Under the pieces are notes generated by a model, which did not search any database, had not been told where the DNA came from, and saw only the letters and a program-made list of their open reading frames with translations. This document shows, in pieces, positions 1 through 6,111 of a stretch of 8,307 nucleotides of DNA. A program made the position numbers and the translations under genes. Position 1 is the first letter of the stretch, and each line of letters starts with the position of its first letter. Origin of the DNA: an uncultured cyanobacterium. Lineage in GTDB: Bacteria; Cyanobacteriota; Vampirovibrionia; Gastranaerophilales; Gastranaerophilaceae. The stretch covers positions 1-8,307 of the forward strand of contig CAMTNN010000055.1 in assembly GCA_947073895.1 (NCBI GenBank), read 5' to 3'.

Positions 1-351
1 TTACAGTGGGCAAAAAGAGAAGACACAAAGAGTTTGGAAAAGAAACAAAAGTATTTAGAAAAAGAATTCGCTAAAATCGGAATTGGCTCAAAGTTTTCCA
101 GTGCGAAATGGGATTACTGGCAAGCTGTTATTTCACGCGGAGATGAAAATTTAACATCTATGTTAATTGAGGTTTATAAACAGGGAGGGAAACTGGGTGC
201 TTATAAGTCAGCTTCTAAGAAAATTGATATTACAAAAACAATTGAAGGCTATGAAATTGAAGAAAATTTACCATGGGATTTTATAGAGAATTACCCCCCA
301 AAACAATTATTAATAAATGAGTTCAGCCGTTTAAAAAAAAGAAGTTTGTAA
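1..351 (+). CDS. B12-binding-domain radical SAM protein, C-terminal fragment
   Basis: Frame 1 is open from the first base to a TAA at 349-351, giving 116 residues of a gene whose start lies upstream of the window. An in-frame TTG at 34 is not a credible start because coding sequence continues upstream of it (LQWAKREDTKS). What is seen: a LQWA opening, then a basic helix, SSAKWDYWQAVISRGDENL, a Gly-rich KQGGKLGAYKSA segment and a late LPWDFIENYPPKQLL. As I know the family, this order (LQWA, SRGDxxL, LPWDxI near the end) is typical of the C-terminal part of large radical SAM enzymes with an N-terminal cobalamin-binding domain (TIGR03960-like). The CxxxCxxC cluster that would prove it is outside the window. 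The substrate is unknown. No convincing intrinsic terminator follows. The family call is fairly safe and the exact subfamily is not. Confidence 0.75.
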   Translation, partial: LQWAKREDTKSLEKKQKYLEKEFAKIGIGSKFSSAKWDYWQAVISRGDENLTSMLIEVYKQGGKLGAYKSASKKIDITKTIEGYEIEENLPWDFIENYPPKQLLINEFSRLKKRSL

Positions 352-412
352 ACAAATGTAACAATTTTGTTCAAATAATTAAAGTTTTCAAAAAAAATGC
401 CGTAATACCTAG

Positions 413-440
413 TATAGAATACAAAAAGGAAAAAGGAGAA
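413..440 (+). promoter_or_regulatory. Possible -10 box and strong Shine-Dalgarno of the 524-aa surface protein gene
   Basis: AAGGAG at 433-438 lies 9 nt before the ATG at 448, a strong Shine-Dalgarno that fixes the start. A -10-like TATAGA (413-418, overlapping TAGAAT 415-420) lies just upstream, but no good -35 is found at 16-18 nt. The Shine-Dalgarno is secure; the promoter call is tentative. The 96-nt gap after the radical SAM gene and the change of gene type suggest separate transcription. Confidence 0.4.
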
Positions 441-447
441 CTCAATT

Positions 448-2022
448 ATGGGTATGTCAGCATCACAAGCAAGGTTAATACAATTAGAAGCTAGACAAAG
501 CAACCTTGAATATCAAGGTCAACAGATTAACCAGGAAAGAACTATATTATCACAACAATGTACAGACTTGTACAACAGCTTGTTGGCAATGACTGTACCT
601 ACACCACCTTCAACACAAGATTATACAGTTGTTAAATACTCAGGTGTTGATGGAGCTTCAAACTTTAACTTAGGTACAATTATCCCTAACGGTGATAATA
701 CATATAATATTGATTTACAGTACAAGAAAACAGGTCACTACATGAACAGTGCAGGTACTGCTCTTGTAGAAGAAGTACCTCCTTACATTTATATTAAACC
801 AGTAGACGATTCTTCTGTGTCAACTACAAGTGCCTACCAAAAACCAACAGAACCTGCGGGAGAAGTTGCAAATGGCACAAACATTATGGCTAAAGAAAAT
901 AAAAGTTATGCACTTCAAAACGGTGAACAATTCTATGAATTAAAACAAAGTGCAGACGGTAAATCATCATACTTTGTTCCAGTTGATGAAAGTGACGTAA
1001 AAGCTGGCAAAGTAGAAGATTCTAAATTATATGTAAAGAAAACAGCACAAAACGAAGTTAAGAATCCTGAAACCGGAGAAATTACCACTCGTAAGAACTA
1101 CGATGCGAACTCTTCTTATGCAATTGGAAGTACTACTAATTTTTCTTATGGCGGTTTATACGAATCACAAATAAACAATTATTTATTACAAGATACAAAT
1201 GGAAATCTAATTCAAGCTGATGTTAAACATTTTAACCAATTGTCAGATGGCACATATAAGCTAAAAGCTAATAGCGGTTATACTCTTGTCGAAAAGACAA
1301 CAAAAAGTGAAGGCACTGCTGTTAAAAACCCTGATAGCACTAATCCAGATGTAACACACTATGTTGAAGGCAATGCTTGTATGTCTGTAGCTTCTGCTAA
1401 AGGTGCATTAGGCTCATCATACTCATCATACATTGAAGGTATCAGAGATGCATTCCCTGAAATGGCAGATAAATCTGATGATGAAATAGCAGAATTGTTC
1501 AGCGTATACTTCACAAAGGCTGAAGGTTCTACAACTCAAGTTCCAAACTTTGTATTAACAACCGATTTAACATCTAATACAAAAAACGTAAATGGACACA
1601 GCTATGTTGAACACTATAACTACGCAGCAAACGGAACATTTACATCAAGCGAACAAAAAGACAAATGTTTACTAACATTTGATGCTTCTGGTAGAATCAC
1701 TGAAGTTAAAGTTCCTACAGGATACAACACAGACGGCACACCAAAAAGCTACAAGACAATTCCTCTTGAAGCAACTAAAGTAACTGACGAAGCAGCTTAC
1801 CAAGACGCTTATGCTAAATATGAATACTCAATGTATGAATATGACAAAGCTCAACAAGAAATCAACGCTAAGACTGAAATCATTCAACAAGAAGATAGAA
1901 ACTTAGAATTGAAACTTCAAAGACTTGATAACGAAAGAGCTGCTATTCAAAAAGAAATCGAAGCTGTTGACAAAGTTATCAGTGACAACATCGACAAAAC
2001 ATTCAGCACATTCTCAGGCTAA
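448..2022 (+). CDS. Putative exported/surface protein with helical ends (MGMSASQARL family)
   Basis: A 524-residue protein with start ATG 448 (Shine-Dalgarno AAGGAG at 433-438) and stop TAA. There is no cleavable signal peptide: the N-terminus MGMSASQARL leads into a polar, Gln-rich helix (about residues 4-48). A Thr/Ser/Tyr/Asn-rich region follows (about 50-445) with short, probably beta-forming segments, then a charged coiled-coil C-terminus (about 446-515) ending DNIDKTFSTFSG. The protein has no Trp and three Cys (38, 311, 407). I recall MGMSASQARL-type N-termini as a recurring paralogous group in gut Melainabacteria, with conserved ends and variable centres; the function has not been established. 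The layout resembles flagellin or other proteins exported without a signal peptide, whose helical ends pack together, but there is no clear flagellin domain match. Role, location and partners are inference only. No operon partner is evident, and a G+C-rich non-coding patch follows directly. Confidence 0.7.
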   Translation: MGMSASQARLIQLEARQSNLEYQGQQINQERTILSQQCTDLYNSLLAMTVPTPPSTQDYTVVKYSGVDGASNFNLGTIIPNGDNTYNIDLQYKKTGHYMNSAGTALVEEVPPYIYIKPVDDSSVSTTSAYQKPTEPAGEVANGTNIMAKENKSYALQNGEQFYELKQSADGKSSYFVPVDESDVKAGKVEDSKLYVKKTAQNEVKNPETGEITTRKNYDANSSYAIGSTTNFSYGGLYESQINNYLLQDTNGNLIQADVKHFNQLSDGTYKLKANSGYTLVEKTTKSEGTAVKNPDSTNPDVTHYVEGNACMSVASAKGALGSSYSSYIEGIRDAFPEMADKSDDEIAELFSVYFTKAEGSTTQVPNFVLTTDLTSNTKNVNGHSYVEHYNYAANGTFTSSEQKDKCLLTFDASGRITEVKVPTGYNTDGTPKSYKTIPLEATKVTDEAAYQDAYAKYEYSMYEYDKAQQEINAKTEIIQQEDRNLELKLQRLDNERAAIQKEIEAVDKVISDNIDKTFSTFSG

Positions 2023-2023
2023 T

Positions 2024-2050
2024 AAACAAAAATTCGTCACTACGACGAAT
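2024..2050 (-). terminator. Minus-strand intrinsic terminator
   Basis: A perfect 7-bp stem, ATTCGTC (2032-2038) and GACGAAT (2044-2050) with a 5-nt loop, is followed on the minus strand by TTTTGTTTA (2031-2023). Read on the plus strand there is no T-tract after the hairpin. It therefore terminates leftward transcription, such as the proposed minus-strand RNA, before it reaches the end of the 524-residue gene. Confidence 0.55.
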
Positions 2051-2225
2051 CTTACCAACCCGCTTGAACCCACCATTAGTCTGTTCAAACGGCGGACGGA
2101 CGAGTTCTTAAACAAACCGGTAGGAATACAAAATGGCCGCCACCCCTTGTTATAAAACCCTGTTAAGGGATACACATAGTCGAATGACAAACTCGAGAGC
2201 CCCGAAGAGGGGCTCTTTAGTTTGT
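2026..2225 (-). ncRNA. Candidate structured non-coding RNA (6S-like possibility), minus strand favoured
   Basis: The intergenic stretch is about 51% G+C over 2051-2150, well above its surroundings, and has no credible ORF. Possible helices, in plus-strand coordinates, are: 2032-2036 plus 2039-2044 with 2175-2185 (end-closing stem with a 2-nt bulge); 2061-2069 with 2083-2091 (9-bp hairpin); 2072-2077 with 2132-2137 (this hairpin's loop pairing elsewhere, a pseudoknot); 2091-2095 with 2137-2141. The first three each include a C-A mismatch on the plus strand (2043/2176, 2063/2089, 2072/2137) that becomes G-U on the minus strand, which favours a minus-strand RNA. That RNA would end in a hairpin plus U-run at 2050-2026. 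One helix points the other way: 2051-2056 with 2119-2124 fits better on the plus strand. On the minus strand, GUCCGUCCG and a UUGAAC...GUUCAA hairpin resemble elements I recall in E. coli 6S RNA. The ends and identity are uncertain. tRNA, tmRNA, SRP and RNase P signatures are absent. Confidence 0.45.
2187..2225 (+). terminator. Strong long hairpin, probable plus-strand terminator
   Basis: The core is AGAGCCCC (2196-2203), loop GAAGA, GGGGCTCT (2209-2216). An outer stem, ACAAACT (2187-2193) with AGTTTGT (2219-2225), extends it, leaving a G-T wobble and one mismatch between. T-rich sequence follows the core (CTCTTTAGTTTG). It would stop rightward read-through from the 524-residue gene just before the U32 gene. 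Read on the minus strand it would sit at the 5' end of the proposed RNA. The symmetric outer arms make a purely one-way role uncertain. Confidence 0.6.
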
Positions 2226-2233
2226 GATATAAT
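2225..2233 (+). promoter_or_regulatory. Extended -10 promoter (TGATATAAT) for a leaderless U32 mRNA
   Basis: TG-A-TATAAT is a perfect consensus extended -10 element. TATAAT ends at 2233 and the ATG begins at 2240, the normal distance to a transcription start, so the predicted 5' end coincides with the start codon. No Shine-Dalgarno exists between the hairpin and the ATG. The -35 position (about 2205-2210) falls within the terminator hairpin and has no TTGACA-like sequence, as an extended -10 promoter would allow. Confidence 0.55.
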
Positions 2234-2239
2234 TTGGAT

Positions 2240-3988
2240 ATGAAAACAGAACTTCTATCACCTGCAAAAGACAAGATTACTGCACTAGCTGCAATTGATT
2301 GCGGAGCTGATGCTGTTTATATCGGCGCACCGGCGTTTGGCGCAAGAAAAAATGCTGCAAACTCATTAGATGATATAAAAGAAATTGTTGAATATGCCCA
2401 TAAATTCTGGACAAAAGTCTTTGTTACAATGAATACAATTTTAACAGACGGCGAGCTTGAAGAAGCTTTAGATTTAGTTAAAAAACTCGAGCCAATAGGA
2501 ATAGATGCTTTAATTATTCAAGATATGGGATTATTAGATAAGCTTATTCAAACTAAAACTAATTTACCCATCCACATAAGCACACAATGCGACAATTATT
2601 TACCTCAAAAAGTAAAGTTCTTTAACGAAATGGGAGTTTCAAGAGTAGTGCTAGCAAGAGAATTATCAATGGAACAAATTCGTCAAATTCATTCAGAAAA
2701 CCCTGATTTAGAGTTAGAAGCATTTGTACACGGTGCATTATGTGTGTCTATGAGCGGACAATGTTATTTAAGTCAATTCATTGGAGGGCGTTCCGCAAAC
2801 AGAGGTGAATGCGCACAGCCTTGCAGAAAGAAATATTCAGTTGAAACCGCTGATGGTAAAGTTCTGAAAAAAGATATTCATGCTCTCTGTCTTAAGGATT
2901 TTAACGCTTCTAATCTGGTTAATGAAATGGCAGAAGCGGGGGTTTATTCATTCAAGATTGAAGGACGATTAAAAGATACTAATTATGTTAAAAATATTAC
3001 GGCCTACTATCGCCAAAAACTAGGCAAAGGAGCTTCATCAGGTAGAAGTATTTACCCCTTTATACCTAATCCAGAAAAAAGTTTTAACCGCGGATTTACA
3101 GAGTATTTCCTAAACGGAAGGTGCGATTGTTTCAACTTTGAATCACCTAAATCAAAAGGTGAATATTTAGGTAAAGTAGTTGAAATAGGCAAGAATTGGA
3201 TAAAAGTAAAAACCAATAAAAGTCTTCATCCTCAGGATGGAATATATTTTGAGGGAGAAGGTTTTTTAGTAAACAAAGTCGAAAACGATAAAATCTATCC
3301 TAACAAAACTGTCAATTTAAAAATAGGGTGTGAGTTATATAGAAATTTTGATTCTGAGTTTGACAAAGAGGTCTCAAAGCCTGTTAAGCGCCAAATTAAA
3401 ATAGACGTAAATATAGAGAATAATTTGATTACGCTTATAGACGAAGATGGAGTAACTTTAACAAAACCGCTTCCGCAAGGAGAAAAAGCAAACAATCCTG
3501 AAAAAATGGAAGAAAACTTTGTTAAACAGTTTAACAAGACAGGAGAAGGCGATTTTTATATCTCCGATATAAAAATCGCAGCTGAACTACCTTTCATGCC
3601 GGTTAGCGCAATTAATCAACTCCGACGTGAATTGTTTAAAGATTTGATGACAAAACGTCTTAAGATTTATAATTCTAATATTAAAGAGATACAAAAACCT
3701 TTAAAATACACAGAATATTTCTTAAAAGAAGTTGACTACAGAGCTAATATTCACAACAAATCCGCAAAAGAATTCTATGAAAAATGCGGAGTTAAAGTTG
3801 TTGAACAATCTTTTGAATCAAAACGGCCTCAGAAACAAGTTGCATTAATGCGCTGCAAGCATTGTATCAAATACGCTTTAGGCATGTGTAAATCACCTGA
3901 AAAATTAGTTTTACGCGACTCTCACAACAACATTTACCCGCTTAAGTTTGACTGCAAAAACTGTGAAATGAGTGTTTTAACTAACTAA
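2240..3988 (+). CDS. Peptidase U32 family protein, RlhA/YdcP-like (putative 23S rRNA hydroxylation)
   Basis: With ATG 2240 as start the protein is 582 residues; an in-frame TTG at 2234 would add two. The opening MKTELLSPAKDK followed by AAIDCGADAVYIG is the usual U32 N-terminus. Seen further on: the U32 core with four Cys in C-x6-C-x15-C-x3-C spacing (168, 175, 191, 195), GGRSANRGECAQPCR, and the KIEGR motif at 239-243. From about 300 to 500 there is a beta-rich region resembling the DUF3656 part of RlhA. The C-terminus carries Cys 539, 542, 550, 572 and 575, ending FDCKNCEM. U32 proteins were named collagenase-like peptidases, but E. coli relatives (RlhA, TrhP, UbiU/UbiV) take part in RNA or ubiquinone hydroxylation. 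The two-domain layout points to RlhA, which is somewhat longer in E. coli (about 650). The four core Cys may hold an Fe-S cluster, as in UbiU/UbiV. It has its own promoter and converges on the next gene. Confidence 0.85.
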   Translation: MKTELLSPAKDKITALAAIDCGADAVYIGAPAFGARKNAANSLDDIKEIVEYAHKFWTKVFVTMNTILTDGELEEALDLVKKLEPIGIDALIIQDMGLLDKLIQTKTNLPIHISTQCDNYLPQKVKFFNEMGVSRVVLARELSMEQIRQIHSENPDLELEAFVHGALCVSMSGQCYLSQFIGGRSANRGECAQPCRKKYSVETADGKVLKKDIHALCLKDFNASNLVNEMAEAGVYSFKIEGRLKDTNYVKNITAYYRQKLGKGASSGRSIYPFIPNPEKSFNRGFTEYFLNGRCDCFNFESPKSKGEYLGKVVEIGKNWIKVKTNKSLHPQDGIYFEGEGFLVNKVENDKIYPNKTVNLKIGCELYRNFDSEFDKEVSKPVKRQIKIDVNIENNLITLIDEDGVTLTKPLPQGEKANNPEKMEENFVKQFNKTGEGDFYISDIKIAAELPFMPVSAINQLRRELFKDLMTKRLKIYNSNIKEIQKPLKYTEYFLKEVDYRANIHNKSAKEFYEKCGVKVVEQSFESKRPQKQVALMRCKHCIKYALGMCKSPEKLVLRDSHNNIYPLKFDCKNCEMSVLTN

Positions 3989-5829
3989 GCAAGATTGCTT
4001 AATTTTGCATCATACTGTGCTATTGCATCTTTGAGTTGTTGAGCTTGTGTATCAAGTCCGCTCTTAGCTTGAGCAATCTGTTCAGCAGGAAGCACTGTTG
4101 TCAAATCTTTAGAACTTTCTCTTGTTGGATTAAAAGCATACATACCATTTAAAGGCATTGCAGCTGAGGTTTTAGCAGTTCCTTGAAGAGCCCATACCGG
4201 TTCTACTGCATAAAATGCACCGTTCGCCAGCATCATTCCTTTACCAAATATACCTTTTCTCATTGTAAATCCATAATATTTAGATTGAACCCAGTTATAT
4301 GGAGTACTGTACCATTTATTAGAAAAGCCAAACTCCTGCACTTCTGTTTGATGAGCTGAATCTGAACTTTTAGCCATGCTTTTCATTGAATCAAATCTTG
4401 CTTTTTTAAGAGAACTCATCTGTGAATCAATACCCTTTTGAGTTTTTCTTATAGATTTAATTGTAGAAGACAATGCACTCTTATCAGCAGTAGTAAACTT
4501 TTGTCCGCCAATTTCGACTTCACCTTTGCCCCAAGGACGCATTGCTTTTTTATATTCTTTTAATTGAGCGTTATATTCTTTATTGGCCTTCCCGAATGAT
4601 TTCCATTGAACTTTTGTAGAAGGAAGAGATTCTAATTGGCTGTATTGATTTACTAATCCATCATATTCTAATTCTAACAAAGCTTTATCTTTAGCAGATG
4701 TAGCTGCGCTATATCGAGCTTCCACATCAGCAATTTGTTGTTCCAATTGAGTTGTTAATTTTTGTTTTTGAGATAAGAACGCGTCTCTGGCAACATTTGC
4801 ATGTGCTTCTTTAACGCCTTGATTTGCTAAACTGAAACTTTCTTTAAAAGAAGCTCCAAATGTTCTTGCAGTAGAGAATCTCGCATTTGCGACCTGGAAG
4901 TTTTGAGCAGATGCTTTCCAAGGATTTACAAGTATATTCTTAGTTCCTGCTGAAATAGAACTGCCAATTGTTCCTTCTGATGCAGAAGCAACACCTGCAG
5001 TCTTACTTATCCCTCTCAAGCCCATTGCAGAAGAAGCGCCGATAAATACACCTGCTCCTATATCTTGAGTAGCATTGTCAAATTCTTCCAATGTATCAGC
5101 TTTTGCAGTATTATAAACCCCTTTACCTGCAAGGTATGCGCCAGTTCCAAGACCTAAGTAAGCTAGTGCTGTAGGAGCTGCTGCTACTGCAGTACCAACT
5201 CCGGCAGCAATTGCTCCACCTCCTAGTGCCGCAGCAGCTGCTGCACCCAATGGAGCTGCAAAGACACATAATGTCCCTACCGCAACTGCAACACCTACGT
5301 TTCTAAGGCATTTTAGCGGATCCCATTTTCCGGTTTTAGGATCAATACCAACAAAAGACTTGCATACATTACCTATACCACTAAAGAAATTCCCCACTCC
5401 GCGCATTATCTTAGAGCCTGTTGATATGTTTTCAAGCTTTTCTTCTTTAATAGTACCATCAGCTTGAATAGAACCCTTTATTTCTACAGAACCATCTTTT
5501 TTTACTGTTCCGTTTAATGCTGTTTTTTGTTTTTCTATTTCTGTTAACGCTTTTTGAGCTTCTTGTTTTTGAGAAAATATTTCTTGTATTTGAGCATTTT
5601 TTTGTGCAAGCTCTCTTTTGATTCTTGCTTCGTATTCATCAGCAGTTTCATGTATAGAAGAAGAAGAAGAAGAAGAAGTTGTGGAAACACTACCTGTAGA
5701 ATTTCCCCAGCCAAAATTATTATCAAACCCAAAAAGATTCATATTAGCATTGTTATTCCAGCCAAGTCCAAAATTTTGTGGTTGCTGCCAATTAATAAAA
5801 TTGTTTCCTGCTGAAATACCGAATCCCAT
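3985..5829 (-). CDS. Large protein of unknown function: Asn/Gly-rich N-terminus, coiled coils, Ala/Gly hydrophobic core
   Basis: A 614-residue protein; the start ATG (5829-5827) is set by GAGGA (5839-5835) 5 nt upstream, and the stop is TAG. Residues 1-47 are rich in Asn, Gly, Phe and Trp with no charged signal-peptide pattern, followed by Ser/Thr including a run of seven Ser. A charged coiled coil spans about 62-105, then a Gly-rich DGSVEIKGSIQADGTIK patch. Residues 177-235 are almost purely Ala/Gly/Val/Leu with GxxxG spacing, enough for two or more membrane segments. Further coiled coils lie at about 351-400 and 585-612, separated by a Lys/Ser-rich region; a GKGMMLANGAFYAVEPVWAL hydrophobic patch is near 530. 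I recall the DPKTGK...NVGVAV...GKGVY...IGAG arrangement from uncharacterised Gastranaerophilales proteins, but no function is known to me. It could be a membrane-inserting or surface protein. It overlaps the U32 gene by 4 nt and is divergent from the gene at 6112. Confidence 0.7.
   Translation of the reverse strand: MGFGISAGNNFINWQQPQNFGLGWNNNANMNLFGFDNNFGWGNSTGSVSTTSSSSSSSIHETADEYEARIKRELAQKNAQIQEIFSQKQEAQKALTEIEKQKTALNGTVKKDGSVEIKGSIQADGTIKEEKLENISTGSKIMRGVGNFFSGIGNVCKSFVGIDPKTGKWDPLKCLRNVGVAVAVGTLCVFAAPLGAAAAAALGGGAIAAGVGTAVAAAPTALAYLGLGTGAYLAGKGVYNTAKADTLEEFDNATQDIGAGVFIGASSAMGLRGISKTAGVASASEGTIGSSISAGTKNILVNPWKASAQNFQVANARFSTARTFGASFKESFSLANQGVKEAHANVARDAFLSQKQKLTTQLEQQIADVEARYSAATSAKDKALLELEYDGLVNQYSQLESLPSTKVQWKSFGKANKEYNAQLKEYKKAMRPWGKGEVEIGGQKFTTADKSALSSTIKSIRKTQKGIDSQMSSLKKARFDSMKSMAKSSDSAHQTEVQEFGFSNKWYSTPYNWVQSKYYGFTMRKGIFGKGMMLANGAFYAVEPVWALQGTAKTSAAMPLNGMYAFNPTRESSKDLTTVLPAEQIAQAKSGLDTQAQQLKDAIAQYDAKLSNLA
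3986..4006 (+). terminator. Terminator of the U32 gene embedded in the opposing coding sequence
   Basis: TAAGCAA (3986-3992) and TTGCTTA (3995-4001) form a perfect inverted repeat that begins at the U32 stop codon and is followed by ATTTT. The same bases encode the last residues (KLSNLA-stop) of the minus-strand gene. The stem is short (about 6 bp once a 4-nt loop is allowed) and AT-rich, so its strength is moderate at best. Confidence 0.45.
5656..5678. repeat. GAA/TCT trinucleotide repeat encoding poly-Ser
   Basis: Seven uninterrupted GAA units (5657-5677) plus flanking bases. On the coding (minus) strand they read TCT x7, giving seven serines at residues 52-58 of the 614-residue protein. 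Unit loss or gain would change the linker length without shifting frame. Confidence 0.9.
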
Positions 5830-5860
5830 AAAAATCCTCGTTTTTCCCTTTATAGATATA

Positions 5861-5878
5861 TAAAGTATTTATACTTTA
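5861..5878. repeat. Inverted repeat, operator-like
   Basis: TAAAGTAT (5861-5868) and ATACTTTA (5871-5878) form perfect 8-bp arms with a 2-nt spacer, about 30 nt upstream of the minus-strand start codon, overlapping its likely promoter. It could be an operator, a weak stem-loop in the leader, or simple AT-rich symmetry. Confidence 0.45.
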
Positions 5879-5926
5879 AAAAATTGACTTTATGTAAAGA
5901 AATATTAAGCTAATTAACAAGAAAAA

Positions 5927-6045
5927 AGCATGCAAAATAAGTTGGTTTATGATAATATTATAGATGTGTGGAGTATTCTTTTTAGGGAATAAACTTAAAC
6001 ATTGGCTGATGTTTCGGAATTGTAAATAAATGTAAATTGCATGCT
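5927..6045. repeat. Separated 9-bp inverted repeat AGCATGCAA / TTGCATGCT
   Basis: AGCATGCAA at 5927-5935 and its exact reverse complement TTGCATGCT at 6037-6045 lie about 100 nt apart, one near each divergent promoter. Each contains the palindrome GCATGC. This could be paired sites for one dimeric regulator; chance is not excluded. Confidence 0.35.
6021..6037 (+). repeat. Direct repeat TGTAAAT with 10-bp period
   Basis: TGTAAAT occurs at 6021-6027 and 6031-6037, starting exactly 10 bp apart and so on the same helix face. It immediately precedes (and by one base overlaps) the TTGCATGCT arm. This would suit a regulator binding site for the 6112 operon, but the sequence is simple. Confidence 0.35.
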
Positions 6046-6058
6046 CGAAATTTAGCAA

Positions 6059-6082
6059 AAAAAGTTTTTCTAAAGACTTTTT
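6059..6082 (+). repeat. AAAAAGT / ACTTTTT inverted repeat upstream of the operon
   Basis: AAAAAGT (6059-6065) and ACTTTTT (6076-6082) are 7-bp arms with a 10-nt loop, directly before the -10-like TATATAAG. As RNA it would be a weak, AU-rich stem; as DNA it could be an operator or bendable promoter sequence. Confidence 0.3.
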
Positions 6083-6111
6083 ATATATAAGGTTACCGGG
6101 TAGGGGTTCGT

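Larger units (their letters stand above)
5830..6111. promoter_or_regulatory. Divergent intergenic control region
   Basis: This 282-nt AT-rich gap separates two divergent genes and must hold both sets of control signals. Seen on the left side: Shine-Dalgarno GAGGA (minus strand, 5839-5835) and AT-rich -10-like TATAAA on the minus strand (5854-5849, 5873-5868). On the right: TATATA/TATAAG at 6084-6091 and AGGGG (6102-6106) 5 nt before ATG 6112. No clear TTGACA -35 pairs with any of these. Several short inverted and direct repeats are listed separately. No credible small gene is seen; a 21-codon ATG frame at 5964-6029 lacks a ribosome site. Confidence 0.5.

Noticed and set aside
351..371. AACAAA...TTTGTT hairpin after the radical SAM gene as a terminator
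   Set aside because: It is an all-AT stem apart from one C-G pair, has no following T-run, and other overlapping AT palindromes are equally good.
1967..1972. TTGACA as a -35 for a plus-strand RNA promoter
   Set aside because: It lies within coding sequence and no -10-like hexamer is found 16-18 nt downstream.
2023..2239. Riboswitch controlling the U32 gene
   Set aside because: No T-box, cobalamin, SAM, TPP, glycine or c-di-GMP core motifs were seen, and the U32 gene appears to have its own promoter after the hairpin.
2014..2274. Minus-strand 86-codon ORF, and a plus-strand 76-codon ORF at 1925-2155, crossing the intergenic patch
   Set aside because: Both run across structured, G+C-rich non-coding sequence and into neighbouring genes, lack a ribosome site and have no protein-like composition.
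5884..5889. TTGACT as a -35 for the rightward operon
   Set aside because: No -10 at proper spacing (only TATTAA about 13 nt away), and it is over 200 nt from the start codon.
5964..6029. 21-codon plus-strand frame (MCGVFFLGNK...)
   Set aside because: There is no Shine-Dalgarno, it is very short, and nothing marks it as conserved; it may be leader sequence.
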